In this document: in pieces, positions 21,890-34,499 of the stretch
Numbering within the stretch: position 1 is the first letter of the stretch
Layout of the letters: each line of letters begins with the position of its first letter
From: Datisca glomerata
Lineage: Eukaryota > Streptophyta > Magnoliopsida > Cucurbitales > Datiscaceae
Direction of reading: 5' to 3'
DNA length: 64,000 nucleotides
NCBI GenBank assembly: GCA_003255025.1
Contig: QANY01004038.1
Coordinates: 677,420-741,419 of the forward strand
Position numbers and translations under genes: made by a program
The notes under the pieces: model-generated
What the model was told of the DNA's origin: nothing
The model's database searches: none
Seen by the model: only the letters and a program-made list of their open reading frames with translations

Positions 21890-22871
21890 AGAAAATAGCT
21901 ACAAGAAGTTGGATACCCATCGGGGGAGGGCATCAAACCAAGTACAACTCCTACTATAGAAACCACAACTAGCCAAGAAGTGGGCTAGACGGTTACCATA
22001 TCTAGGTATATAACATAATGATACCATGACAACTTTAGAACACATCTTGAAAATATCATTTAGTATAGGAAAGTTAAAGGCGGCCTACGAGGGGGAAAAC
22101 TGTAATACCAAGACAGTCTTCAAGGAATCTGAGAGAACCTGAAGATTGGCATCATTCGGAAGATGACAAATCCCTAAAACCCAAAGAATGGCCAAGGATT
22201 CAACTATTGAAACATTAACAATCGAATCTACAACCTTGAAACCGTGTTCCGGATAGCACCTTCTGGGTCACAAAGGGCCCAAACTAATCCTTCTTTCTTG
22301 ATTCCAAGCAGCATCAACAACCAGATTCCAACAGCCATGCTTCAAATGAACCATGCAAGTAGTGAGCTTCACATCACCTATAGACAAGAAGAAAGATTGT
22401 TGGGTCTCAGAGGAAAGAAGGAACTCCCTTAAGTGGCTATCTGTATTTTCAATGGTAGTCGAAGGATTTGTAGTAAAGCCTTTTAAGCATTTATTGTTTC
22501 TAATTTTCCACAACCTCCAAAGGCCAAAACACAGAAAATAGAGAAGGTAGCCAGATTCTTTTGAAGAGAGGGTGCTCACAAGTTTTGACCAAATGCTGAG
22601 GAAGTCCTCATTCTCAACCAAAGCTGGATTGCAGATCGAGGGGGCTCCCAAACCAAAAAATGCGAGCAAGTTCACATGTAAAGAGGGTATGTGCTATTGT
22701 TTCCTTCTCTCTCTCACACATTGGGCATACGGGAGAGATATTCAAACCTCTAGAGCAAAGGTTAGATTTCACAACTAGGTAGTTTTTCAGGCTCCTCCAA
22801 ATGAAGTCTTTGAACTTTGGGGGGATGTCCAAGCACCAAAGGTTCATCCAAAGCTCACCCGAGCCACCCAT
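21890..22871 (-). pseudogene. LINE zf-RVT and RNase H region
   Basis: The block at 22614-22871 reads WMNLWCLDIPPKFKDFIWRS and then SPVCPMCEREKETIAHTLFT, the CxxC...H...C zinc-binding region found after RT in plant LINEs. 22268-22675 continues through ESGYLLYFLCFGLWRLWKIR to VVDAAWN, the start of RNase H with its first catalytic Asp (D of VVDAAW) kept. Weak RNase H text (SDSLKTV, then AHFLASCGFYS) extends to about 21930 after frameshifts. RNase H would remove the RNA template after target-primed reverse transcription. Confidence 0.8.
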
Positions 22872-24777
22872 AAAGCTAGAAATACCATTAGCAAATCCCC
22901 TAATGAGTCAATTTGAAGAGAGATTCATTACAAGTTTATATCCTAATTTAACCGAGTAACACCCATCTTTTGAATAATGCCATGTAAAAACATCTTCACG
23001 CTCGAAGCGGTTAATGGGAATTTTACAAATTTCCTTCACATCCTCTTTACAAAAAAGTATAATATTTAAGGAAAGTAATATCCCAACAATGGTCCCTATC
23101 TATGAGCTCTCTCACCATTCTTAGATTCGGTGGGGTTAGGTGTGGGGGGACAGCACCCTAAACGAGTTTGGCCTAGGATCTATGGGTCACGTAATATGTT
23201 AATCGAAATTCCATTCCCCACCCTCCATCTAACTCCATAAAGCAAAATTTTCGTCCCTTCTAATATGCTCCTCCATCCCCAAGAAGGTCTATGACCCAAG
23301 CTAGCATTTAGGAAACAATCCTCCCTAAAGTGCTTTGCTTTAAGAAATCGAGTAAGCAGAGAGGTGGGGGAAGATATGATTTTCCAACCTTGTTTAGCTA
23401 GCATGGCTAAGTTAAAACAACTAAGATCCTGAAAAGCCATGTCCCCCTCATTCTTAGGAAAAGACAATTTTTTCTAAGTAGCCCATGTGATTCCTCCCTT
23501 GTTCGGGGTGGAAGTCCACCAAAATTTAGCTAACTGTGTGCATAGATCATCAAGTAAGGTCAGGGGGAGTTTTAAAACAGGACCTTGCATAACACGAGAT
23601 AGCTTGGGCAACCGCTTTAATGAGGATCTCTCAACCTGGAGGAGAAATGATTTTTTCAGACCACCCATTAATCCTGCCCAAGACTTTTTCCCTCATTTCA
23701 TTGAAAATTATAGTTTTAGCTAGCCCAAAATTTGACTCCAGCGCAAGGTATTTCCCTAGATCATCTCCATGGCGAATCTGGAGGATACTAACTAACACAT
23801 TCCTGCTATTAATAGGATACTGGCAATATCTAGTTAAAATATTAAACATATTAGTAAATTCTTGCTCAGAAGCTCTACAAAATAAGATGGAATCATCTGT
23901 GAAGAAAGGGTGCAAAATGGAGGGACCCGAGGCTCTTGGTTTAAACCCATGGATATAACCTCCATTTTCAGCATCAAAGAGGAGAGATAAGAGGGCTTCT
24001 GCACAAATGATAACCAGGAAGGGCGATAAGTGATCTCCTTATCTCAATCCCCTCTCAGGGACTACAACATCCGAGGCGTCTCCATTGATTAGGACTCCAA
24101 AGGAGACAAAAGAAATGCAGGAAAACACCTACTTGCACAATTTTTTTGAAAACTCCAATTTCTTAAAGACTGAGATAACAAAAGACCATTTGATCCTATC
24201 ACGGGCCTTAGACACATCTAATTTTATAGCACCCTCTTTTCTACCTTTCCCTCTTCCAGTCCTCAAAGAATGCAAGATCTCATGGACCATCAAGATAATA
24301 TCTTCTATAAACCTTCTTGGAATAAAAGCTCATTGGGCAGGATTCACCACTTTATCCATCACAGAACGAAGCCTATTAGTTATGACTTTAGATATAATTT
24401 TATAAGTGACATTGCACAAACTTATAGGCCTAAACTTAGCTATGGTTCTAGAATTTTATACTTTGGGAATCAACAAAGTTATTGAAGAAATTCAGAATAT
24501 TATTATATAAATCCTCCTAGACAATTTCTCTGAACTGGTGAAAAAAAGCCGCATTTAGCCTGTCTGGCCCCGGAGCTTTCACAAGGCTAATCTCATTCAG
24601 CACAGTGAAAAATTCACCCATAGACAAAGGGCCATCCAAAAAAAATACAATCATCTTCAGCAATACGAGAGGGGATATGGTGAATCTCTGCTGCATTAAT
24701 CGGTTTGGAGGACTTGAAGAGCTGTTCAAAATGGCGTGTTGCGGATTTCCTTCACGCCATTGTGAGTAGATACCCAA
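22872..24777 (-). pseudogene. LINE reverse transcriptase
   Basis: From right to left: FTVLNEISLVKAPGPDRLNA near 24555-24610, a [20 protein letters not shown] block near 24370-24430, a LDVSKA block near 24215, and the catalytic box FFTDDSILFC near 23880-23905, which is FADD in most plant LINEs. After the box come LALESNFGLAKTIIFN and LGRINGWSEKIISPPG (23631-23750), FWWTSTPNKGGITWAT (23474-23520), then NEGDMAFQDLSCFNLAMLAK and RWRVGNGISINI (23180-23467). Both catalytic Asp residues are kept, but frameshifts and stops break the gene many times. Confidence 0.85.
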
Positions 24778-25925
24778 ATCCCGTGTTCATCGAGGATCCC
24801 ATGAATACGGTTGTTCCGCCTACGTATCTGCACTTTGGCATGGAAAATTTTAGTGTTTCTGTCGCCTGAATTAAGCCATTCTGCTCTTGCCCAGTCCTTC
24901 CAGTACAAATCCTCAACAATCGCAGCCTGCACCAGTTGCGATTCAATCTCTTTGCACCTCTACAGGTTCGGTGATGCATCCTCATAAAGGACGTTCAGCT
25001 CCCTTGTGAGGTCAACTTCCAGTTTTTGTGAGTTAGTTTTCCCTTCCTTTTTTCTCCATTGAAGAACTCCTTGCTTTACTGAAGCAACTTTCTTTGGAAT
25101 ATTTTACCCTTTTTGGATCACCTCCTCTTGTCTTCACGCCTTGGTGATATCTTCCTTACAATTTGCAAAACTATCCCACAGTCTGTCATATCTAAAAATG
25201 GACTTCCACTTCTTGAAGGAAAGACCGAGATCTAGAACTAGGGCCATAAAATCAGATCCAATTGTAGGCATGTGCGTTGGTTTGGCATCCAAATAGAGTG
25301 TCAGCCAGCCCTGATTGACTAAACACTTGTCCAGGAGCTCTTTGATGAGTACATCTGAGTCTCTTTTATCAGTCCATGTGAAATTCGGCCAAGAGTATCC
25401 CAGGTCCAGCAAGCCAGTCTCAAAGATGAAAACATTGAATTGATCCATTCAGGCCCAGTCTGCCAGGTTGCTGCCTAAGTTTCCAAAACTACTTGAGATC
25501 GAATTAAAATCTCACATTAGTAGACACGGTCGGCCAACTGATAGAACTCTATCTCGTACAGTCCTAAATTGCTTGCCTCTTAATTCTCCATTAGTGCTAG
25601 CCTTTTTTTGCTTGAATCATTAATAACAGCTTCGATAAAAAAAATTGCCCATATTTAGCAATGGACACTGTCTTCTCCTCATTCCAGAATAAGGTCAATC
25701 CAGTACTGAGGCCTATGGGCTCAACCGGAAGATGGAATCTCATCCCTAATTTGCAACGAATTTTCTCCATAAATTTATTTTTATTTGTAGTCTCCACGAG
25801 CATGATCAGGACTGAACCCAAGAGAGTTTCTGAGTTCTCAGGGGCTTCCCCACACCCTGACAATTTCAAAATAGAATCTTCATTGATCTCCATGTGATTA
25901 TTCGGGCTTACTACCTCCACCCCCG
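24778..25925 (-). pseudogene. LINE apurinic-type endonuclease and linker
   Basis: The frame at 25597-25920 includes LVETTNKNKFMEKIRCKLGM and LSTGLTLFWN, the N-terminal half of the APE-type endonuclease. A degraded GDFN block (WDFN) lies near 25510, and LGYSWPNFTWTDKRDSDVLI lies at 25330-25395. The terminal SDH motif is changed to SDF near 25255, so the catalytic His is lost. The linker before RT (24726-24932) reads YWKDWARAEWLNSGDRNTKI and FHAKVQIRRRNNRI, typical of this family. The enzyme would nick target DNA for priming. Confidence 0.82.
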
Positions 25926-26617
25926 TTCATGAGAAGCAAAATCAAACTTTCATTTTCTTTAAATCATTATGTTCATAGATTGGGCCGCATTCTGTCGCAA
26001 CTGAGCTTAATGGAGTAGGCCTCTTGGCTCAACTAATTGTTTTGCTTGTTTTGCTTTGTACTGGTTTGGGCTTCTTGGCTCCATTATTTGTCATCGCTAT
26101 GTGATTTTGTGACAAATCTTATTATTGAAATAATTTGAGAATGTTCAATTTATTTCAAATAAATTCCTAGCCACACTTGGATCTTGCAAAATTCATATTT
26201 TTCTTTACAAAGATGATAGCAACACTCGAGAAAAAAATGGCTAGAAAATATCTAAATGGTTGGCTGATTTATACCCACTCAATAAAATTCTATAAAAAAA
26301 TAACATTTACATAGCTTGACCATTCGCAGAATTCAATAAAAAAAATGTTAGCAATTCGAGCACTAATCAGTAATTCCAATTTGCATGTTGCATTGGTGTC
26401 AAACTTTGATTGGAAGGCATACACCAAATGCGTTATGGCTACCCATATCTTTATCATTTAATAGTTTATTTTATTTTTCTTATCTGAAATAAATTTAATT
26501 TGAAAATGAACTTCAAAAGTGCTTGTCCTTTTCAGTCTGTCCTTGTTCTTTAATTTTTCCTCCTATGGGATCCAAGTTTTCTTGTGGTCCAAACAGAGAC
26601 CAGAAAGTGATTGTAAT

Positions 26618-27094
26618 CAGCTCTTTATTCTTTTATTTTAATTTGAGAATGACATTAAGTTGGTGGGATTTTGCTGTAGATTACAAATTTTTGTCTTTAA
26701 ATATGTTAACATGCAACTTCGAGTTTCAAATATAATGTTTTGATTAAATTTTGACAAACCGCCAGTTCAACAGATTCTTTGTTAAATTTATCCAAGAGTT
26801 TCTTTCTTTGATATCTTAGATTTTCTTTTTAAATTCAGTTTTATATATGGATACATATTAAAATGAAACTTTACTCTTCTTGATGCCTATAATTAAGTTT
26901 TTTTAATCCAAATTATAATTCTGTACAAATTTAGATTAATTCTATGATGCGGTTGTGGAAGATTGATCATTGTTTCTCTTCTTTCATCTCTTGTTTCCCA
27001 GTTTTTCTTTCTCCGGTTTAGCAATTCTTTTTATCAAAGTAAAAAAAGAAGTTTTGAATTTGCAATGTATTTAGTTATGTTAAAGTAGGTTTTT
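26618..27094. other. Copy-1-specific stretch of duplicated segment
   Basis: About 0.47 kb present in copy 1 but missing from copy 2, where sequence jumps across a shared TGTAAT at both edges. This suits a microhomology deletion in copy 2. No gene is seen. Confidence 0.5.
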
Positions 27095-27239
27095 GACTTG
27101 TAATTTTGTTAAAAGTAGGCTAGTGATTTTCATTAAAAACGAATAGATATTAATCTTTTTATTGGATTAAATACTCTATACATGCAGTACATGTTAAATT
27201 TAATTTGTGTCTCATTCCTAATTAATTTGTTTTTGAAAA

Positions 27240-28668
27240 ATATGTGGTTCGCACGTGTTAAGTAATTTAAAATACACGTATAATTTAAATTTAATATTAA
27301 TATTGAAATAAATACGTCATCTTTAAAAATAATTCTAAATCTAAATTAAACGTAAAATAATAGTAAAAATCAATACATTAGCTTTTTATAATATTGTTGA
27401 AATTAGACTATATAACATTGTTATTTGAATTTTTTTAGAAATAAATATTCATCAATTTTTCAGATTCTATCATACTGAGAGATAATTTATTTTATTTAAA
27501 AATATTTATCTGAATTAATTGATATAAATTTTTATGTTCCGATAATATAAATATTACATAATATTTAATTTTATACTTCTAAAAATTAAACTATCATTGG
27601 CCTAAAAATAATCAAAACTCATCTAATAGATACTTACATTTCTATTTGCACAATCTTATAAAAATATTTAATTTTATAAACTATTTTTAAAAAATATTAT
27701 TAAATAAAAAATAGTAGTCTCCATAATATGAATTATATTAAATGAGAAATACATGAAAATTCTAATTATTTTAAAGAGGCTTGAAAGATAAAATATAAAA
27801 TCAAAAATTTCTCCAATTTTAATATACTAGTAGAGACGTACGTGCGTTGCACATAGTAAATCTAGTTTTTTTGTGTTGATTTACAAACTATGTAGGAAAA
27901 AACTTAAGCATATTTATTTAATTCTTCATTATAAAATAATAGATGATGTATTAGTTTAATCTTTAAGAATTTAAACTTATATTGGACCTTAAATATTTAC
28001 ATAACGTATCAATCTCACTACTTAGTTAAATAATATGAGACTCTCACCAGCAATGTGTCTTGCACTTTATATATAAAATTAGTTATATAGTGAGTCATTA
28101 AAATGTAATAGTATAAATTTTAGATATACTATATATTAGACGTTTTAGTGCTTGAGCATAGTGCATTTATGATAAGATGTGTTAAATTTAAATTTAAATA
28201 CTTGAAATTATACTATATGACATTGCTTTTGAATATTATAGAAAATGGTTTTATTTTATTAACTTGTCACATTCTTAAAAAATGATTATATCATTAATGG
28301 ATAGTTAGAACATATTAAATTCTTTCTTTAAATTTATTTGCATGAATTTTCATGTTGCTATAACCTAAATATTACATAATATTCATTTTATAAATTACAA
28401 ACTAACAAATTATTATTAACTAAAAATAAATAGCCATTGTATATAAAAAATATATCAAAGTTAATATTTATAAATATCATGCTCCTTATTACATAATTAC
28501 TTTAAAATATTCAATTTGTAAACTCTTCATAAAATTTATTATATAAATGAAATAAATAAAAAGAGGTGAAATACCTAATTTGTATGATATTTTTAGGTGG
28601 ATTAAAGGGTGCAAATGAAAATCAAAAGTTTCTCATCTTTAAGTCTCTTTTAATATAGTATAGATATA
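27240..28668. repeat. Two adjacent related AT-rich non-autonomous repeats
   Basis: The units 27240-27834 and about 27835-28668 share a GCACGTG/GTGCGTTGCAC-type start, an interior block (ATAAATATTACATAATATT) and an ending with TCAAAA-TTTCTC then TTTTAATATA-TAGTA. Both are absent from the matching position in copy 2 (near 30280). They have no coding capacity. The class is unclear: the CTAG|T-like ends allow a Helitron-like reading, but no 3' hairpin was confirmed. Confidence 0.5.
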
Positions 28669-28712
28669 AAAATTGAAACAAATTTGCATACAATATACGT
28701 ATTACACTTAAA

Positions 28713-28993
28713 ATTATACAATAAAAAAATTATCTAAAGACATTCAAAAGAGGTAGGAGACCAATTCTTCCATTTGTTTGATTTGAGTTATTAGAAAGTA
28801 AATGTAGTGGCTGATACTGTTTCAAATATAATAGAGATCAGAGCTTCATTAATTCTGATTTTTCTATCTTACCCATATGTATGGCTAGTATAGTTGATAA
28901 GGATAAGAGTTTAATTGTAAGTGGTTTTAAACCACCTTGGCTTTCATCTGTTCAATTTTTAATATAATATGAGATTTATTTTGATAAAAAAAA
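28713..28993 (+). mobile_element. Short retroposon with poly(A) tail
   Basis: About 280 bp end in a run of nine A (28985-28993). A 7-bp near-duplication flanks it: ACTTAAA at 28706 and ACTTGAA at 28994. It is missing at the matching site in copy 2 (30320). The tail region (TTTTAAACCACCTTGGC, then AATTTTTAATATAATA) resembles a 5'-truncated LINE 3' end or a SINE; no internal Pol III boxes are obvious. Confidence 0.55.
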
Positions 28994-30351
28994 ACTTGAA
29001 TACAACAGTGCAATAAGTATAGAATAATAGAATTGAAAAGAATATAACATAACATAAAGAAATTGACAGATTGAAGCTTGTCCATGATAATATCCTAAAG
29101 ATAGAAATCACCGTTCATAGTTTGCTACGTGACTTCAAGCGATTATTTCAGCTGGATACAATAATTTCAAATTGAAGACATCAAATAGTCCTTCAATATC
29201 TACATAAACCTCTGTATTTCCTTTTCAGATTTAGTGAAAATTAGTTGAGAAAAAGTCTTGGGTTAAAAATATAAACTTCGGATAATCTTTAACTCATAAA
29301 CTAACTTTGGGTATAAGTAATAATATGTTCACATGTCAGAAGCTTTATTAAGCAAATCATATGAAATTAATAGGATTTGAAATGATCATAGCATACGATA
29401 CCTCACCAAGTGATTGGTATTATCCCAGGAGCAAAACCTGGGATGCAGAAAAAATGCTTCAACTTTCCATTATTTTCCATTGCATATGTGATTTTGTGAC
29501 AAATTTGTGATTGAAATAATTTGAGAATGTTCAATTTGTTCAAAATAAATTCCTAGACCACTCTCGGATCTTGCAAAATTCATTTTTTTTTAATTTTTGA
29601 AGCATCAATTAAGAATTTTTCATAAATGTACTGTTTAAAAATTAATAGATGAATTTTAAACTGATGACCACGAGATAATATTATCTCTCTTTTGAAATTC
29701 AATTTTTTCTTTACAAAGATAATAACAACACTCCAGAAAAAATTGGCTAAAAATATCCGGAAGGTTGTCTTGTTTATACCCATTCGGTAGAATTCTATAA
29801 AGAAAGCACATTTGCATAAGTTGAACAATCGCAGAATTCAATAAAAAAAATGTTAGCAATTCGAGCACTAATCAGTAATTCCAATTTGCATGTTGCATTG
29901 GTGTCAAACTTTGATTGGAAGGCATACACCAAATGCGTTATGGCTGCCCATATCTTTATCGTTTAATAGTTTATTTTATTTTTCATATCTGAAATAAATT
30001 TAATGTGAAAATGATCTTCAAAAGTGCTTGTCCTTTTCAATCTGTCCTTGTTCGTTAATATTTTCTCCTATGGGCTCCAAGTTTTCTTGTGGTCCAAACA
30101 GAAACCAGAAAGTGATTGTAATTTGGTCTTTTGTGAGTTTGTTAAAATTAGGCAATTGATTTTCATTAAAAACGATTAGATATTAATCAGTTTATTTTCC
30201 TTTTTATTGGATTAAATACTCTAACATGCAGTACATGTGAACTTTAATTTGTGTCTCGCTCCTAATTAACTTGTTTTTGTTGGAAATATTGAAACAAATT
30301 TGCATACAGTATTTGTATTAAAACTTGAAATACAGCAGTGTAATTGAAAAG

Positions 30352-30990
30352 TGTAAAGGAAATTTACAGTACTAAACTACGTTTAAAGTTAGATAAGAAA
30401 AAAAGTGACAAGTACTCAAGACAAAATGAATTTTTATTCAATCTTGTGTGGTTTTTCGAGGTAATGTTCCTCTTATTTATACGTAAGAATCATTGTTTAA
30501 TTCACAGAATATTATCTATCCGTCACACTTTATTCGGGGGAGTGAGGACGTTACGCTGTCAAGAATATTCTGGAACATAAATTCTCTATAACCGCTTCAT
30601 CTTATCCATTCATCTTTATCTATCTACAGTTATCAATTGGATTTGCCTCTTTCCTACTGATTGGTTAAAAGATTGTCATGTAGCTACCACATAATACATA
30701 TACTCTATACATTGACCCAGTTAAACTCAACGAAGCGTCACCGTTGATGTGTAACGTAATAATTATTTGCTTAATGATTAATGATTATCTACCTCAAAAG
30801 TCTTTTAGCTATACCTCATTTTGTTTCCCCATAACATTGAAGTGTGTATAGCTCAGCTTAGCATGCACTCCAACTTCAATGCTCATGTTAATGTAAGTGG
30901 CGGTGGCTGGATAATGATTGTACATCATCACGTCTTTTCCTTTCATCGCGTCTTTTACTTTCATCGCGTCTTTTAAGACTTCTTAGGAGA
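30352..30990 (-). repeat. Tat-like gypsy 3' LTR
   Basis: Plus-strand text starts TGTAAAGGAAATTTACAGTA. The first 0.36 kb aligns directly with 38785-39120 and the first 0.59 kb aligns inverted with 39366-39947. It contains the same landmarks (TTATTTATACGT, GAATATTCTGGAACAT, GATGTGTAACGTAATAATTA). The inner edge is estimated. Confidence 0.72.
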
Positions 30991-31148
30991 ATTGAGCTCA
31001 TGTTTCACGTATGTGCCCTAATTAAAGTCTTCTTTCTCATTCTTTCCTTTCTTACTCATTGCTATTGTAAGCATCTACCTCCTTCAATATTTTCTTCTTA
31101 TGTCTTCCTTTTTTCGAGTTCCCATTTTGTCTTACTTCTATTCATAAA

Positions 31149-32888
31149 ATGGATGAGGAAACCATTTTCTCTCCTTCGATCCCAACGATTAGAAATGAAG
31201 CCGGGTTTAGGGAATTTGTAAGAATCTACAGAGATGTTTTCCTCGATGACGTCCACTGTTCCCTTGGAGAGAACGGGGCCATGGGGCTCCCCTGCAGACC
31301 TCCTACCATGATTACCTTCCACCCCATGTATATAGCCCTAGGTTTTAAGTTCCCAATGTCTCATCTTTTTCAAGAATTCTTTTCTCATTTTCGTCTAGCT
31401 TCTTCTCAATTCACACCTAATACGTACAAAATTATTCTCTGTTTCGAGTTCTTGAACAAGCTATACGATTTAGGATTAGGGCTATTCGAACTTTGATTGA
31501 CTTATCTAGTCAAATCGGGAGGCAAAAACTATTATATAGCTCCCATAATGGACAAAAGGGGGGGCCTTCATCAAGGATCTCCCTAAAGGAGATAAAGAAT
31601 GGGAAAAGGATGTTTTAAACATCTATGGAAACTAGAGTGGTGAGGGTCACTAGATTATTCCTCGTACTCAGGGCGTTTTCTGTTTACTAACTTGATTATT
31701 TTGTGCAAATTAACAGTGCATACGCAAAGTCTTTTCATTCAAAGGTGAACGTTGAATGTGTCATTGCTTCTTTTCCACTATCAAGTCTATGATTGGCATA
31801 CTCTCCTAGAGCCAATGAGGGACGTCACATCAATGTTTGTGCTAGTTGTTGCATCTACTCCCACTTCAAAAACCCCTATTTCCATCGCGATCCCCAACCC
31901 TTCTTTCTGCCAAGTTACTCCTCATAGCTTTCCTTGGAGGATTCTTGTGTGACAATGAACTCAGAGGAAGAAAAAGAAGATATCAAACCATTGATATGTC
32001 ACAAAAACACCATGATGAGGCTCTGTACGATGATCAGGGACATTGGCGGATGAAATGTCCATCCCTAAACAGACCCACGGAGCTCTAGCCTAATTCTAGT
32101 AGCGGAAAACAAAGCCACTGCTCCACTAGCTGTCGATCCTCCATCATCATACCCTCCTCAGGTGGATGCTGGGGAGGTGGCCCCTTGGAGATTAATGCGG
32201 TTTAGCAGCAATCCGCCAATTCTTGACACAGTGAGCTTCCTCAATGAGCCTCAAATGGTTCATGCCATCACTCGTGGAATTCTCTACGAGATGGATACAA
32301 CTTCTAGTTGCATGATGAGTGTTAGGGCTCTATTCTTTGCGCTCAGTCATGACTTGATTAGGGTAACTTTTTATGTTCAATATTTTTCCTTTAAGTTCGT
32401 TTTTGCCATTTTTCATACTTACACTTTTCTTGTAGGCGATCATTTTTTGTGTGAGCAAGCCATGATAAGGTATCATGGCGAGTTACTAGATGCCTGTGTT
32501 CACATTAATGGGCTTTAAGTGGAGATGGAGCGATTGAGAAAGGTTGAGTCAGAGCTCTGGGAGACTGCTGAGAAGTAAGTTGAGGAGATAACAATTCTTA
32601 AAGTGGAGAATTTCAAATTCGACGAGCCTTTGAAGGCCACTGACTTGGTTATGACTCGGGTAGTCGAATAGAAGGAGAAAGAAGCTCAAGCCCAATTCCA
32701 ATAGGCTTTTGATAAGACTGAGCATGCCATTTACAGCCTTAGATACTAGGATGGTATTGCTCAAACTACACCCAGGTGGCTTCTTTCTGACAAGCCTCCT
32801 ACTCATGTTCCTAGTCTCCTCCGTTCTGAGCTTCCAGCTGAACTCACTCCCGCTGAGATTCCTGATGCCCCTATTGTCATTTCTTGAA
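31149..32888 (+). pseudogene. Antisense additional ORF, Transposase_28-like
   Basis: An ATG at 31149 starts MDEETIFSPSIPTIRNEAGF. The block at 31260-31495 (MGLPCRPPTMITFHPMYIAL, FKFPMSHLFQEFFSHFRLAS, FTPNTYKIILCFEFLNKLYD) matches the N-terminal domain of plant proteins labelled putative gypsy-type transposon. A middle part at 32160-32500 follows, then a charged coiled-coil-like region near 32520-32700 (MERLRKVESELWE, interrupted by stops), ending at 32888. It is opposite in sense to gag-pol and sits between pol and the 3' LTR, as known for additional antisense ORFs of several Tat-lineage elements. Function is unknown; stops and shifts break it. Confidence 0.7.
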
Positions 32889-32896
32889 CTTATAGT

Positions 32897-34322
32897 TGTT
32901 GGATCAGGTTTTTTATTTTGAAGAAAAATTAATGACCTGTGACAAGTTCATGGGCGAATTTCAAAAAAAATAAAATTCATACACGTGTTTAATCCAATTA
33001 AACTTAAAATCAATCAATGAACATGCATAATCATATAAACGTAAGAGATTAAACAATTTATACATTTTTAATTAATGGAGAATTATTCTTATTTGGCGAG
33101 ATCCAATTTCTAGCTCGCGTTCTTCGTTCTTCATAGAGTTAGTAATTGATTTTCACACTAACAACCAATCCTTAGAGTCAGAAGTAAATCTCTCAAGGAT
33201 TTATGTAAGATTTGAGTGTGGGCTCTCAAAACAATGATTGAAAGATAACAAGTTTTCTCTCCCCCTACTATGAAATCGGCGACAATTGTGTGGTGAGGAG
33301 AGAGAAACATTTTTCAATTTTGATTTAACACATTGTGGTTAGGGTTAGGTTTACAACCCTTTTATACTAATTATAGAATTTACCCATATAACGATGATAA
33401 CCATAAATTTTCATTCTCCTTGAACTGTGATGTGTGATTTTTACATCTCACCTAGAGCCAAAATTGTGTCCAATTTCATTAGTCTAAATTGATAAATTAA
33501 AAAAAATTGTTCCTCATTAATTAATTAATTTTATTTATTAATTATCTAATAATTAAGAAAATAACAAAATAAATAATTTGAACATTAATTTTATTCTTCA
33601 CTAATTTAGTGATGATACCAATCTCATATGGGGCTCGGGAAGTGTACATTGATCTAAAACATATTTTTGGTCCAAATGACGTTGTTTCTCATTAGAGTCT
33701 TTATGAGCTACTCCTCAGACCGAATGCACCCACACGAATAAAGCTTTGGGCTTCAAATACCCGACTAATTTATCTCCATAATTTCTTGACTTATTTAATC
33801 CCGACATCGTACGACTCCACTATAGGTCCGATACCGATAGAACTCTCGATTCATGCCAACTACATTTTCTGTTGGTGCAAATAAATATTTATATTTCACG
33901 TTCCACAGAATATTTAACGATATTACCCTTAAGGTGTAACAATTAGATTTAGAGCTAGATAAACGGTTTTGCTCTAAATTAATTGGTTACTGGTCTATTC
34001 AACATATTCTATATCATGTCTAGGTTAACCGTTAGAGTCTCCACTCTCATACCCTAAGACCGGCATCATGTGGTTCAACCTAACAGTGATAATTGGATTC
34101 AATTGCCTATTCGATCCTAAGACTGTGAATAATATTCTGAACTATCTCATAAGTGTTTGTCTGGAAGACTGCTCAGATTTTACTCTTCTTACATTGATAA
34201 TAATTCTAAGACGTAAGTAAATTATAAACACACTTTAAATTAAAGAAAACTTTCAATTTATTCATAAAATTCAGTAATACATAATTGTCAAAGAAATAAT
34301 TGTTTATTTATATTGCTTTGCA
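32897..34322 (-). repeat. Copia LTR inserted in the gypsy complex (solo LTR)
   Basis: It starts TGTTGGATCAGG and aligns in the same orientation with the LTR at 17285-19230 across its second half (33640-34290 versus 18140-19200). It lacks a stretch of about 0.4 kb that lies between TTACCC and TTAAGGTG in the other copy. No copia internal sequence is attached, so it is a solo LTR. The right edge is uncertain and no convincing 5-bp duplication was found. Confidence 0.68.
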
Positions 34323-34499
34323 TCCTAGTGCATCTTGGTCCAATAATGCACTTCGTTCAGTATCGTGTGAGCAAGTAACTTTCCGTTGGTATGATTATCG
34401 CAAATACATTTCTGAATTTTTGCTAGTACATACTAGGTTTCCCTTGGCTTCAAAAATTTCAAAGATGGCCCTGAAAATGGAATGTGATAGAGCCTACAA
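34323..34499. other. Unassigned sequence at the RNase H/LTR junction
   Basis: This small piece between the solo copia LTR and the gypsy RNase H has an open plus frame but no recognisable domain. Integrase, expected here on the minus strand, is not visible. Confidence 0.35.

Larger units (their letters stand above)
21877..26075 (-). mobile_element. L1-type LINE with plant RNase H, near full length but decayed
   Basis: On the minus strand the order is endonuclease, RT, zf-RVT region and RNase H, as in plant L1 elements. The boundaries come from comparison with the empty site in copy 2 of the duplicated segment (around 29462-29470): homology breaks after ATGCTTCAA on the left and resumes at CCATTATTT on the right. 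No poly(A) tail (poly-T on the plus strand) remains at the left end, and no clear target duplication is left. An upstream ORF1 (gag-like) is not seen. Confidence 0.82.
21698..29285. repeat. Tandem-duplicated host segment, copy 1
   Basis: Blocks at 21698-21876, 26076-26617, about 27095-27240, 28668-28712 and 28994-29262 appear in the same order and orientation in copy 2 (29286-40175). In copy 1 they are separated by a LINE (21877-26075), an AT-rich pair of repeats (27240-28668) and a small retroposon (28713-28993), all absent from copy 2. The underlying unit is about 1.3-1.8 kb and non-coding as far as I can see. Confidence 0.75.

Noticed and set aside
29580..29868. Overlapping minus-strand frames in the duplicated segment
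   Set aside because: The matching frames are not conserved in copy 1 (26080-26400), where stops and indels differ, so no coding constraint is visible.
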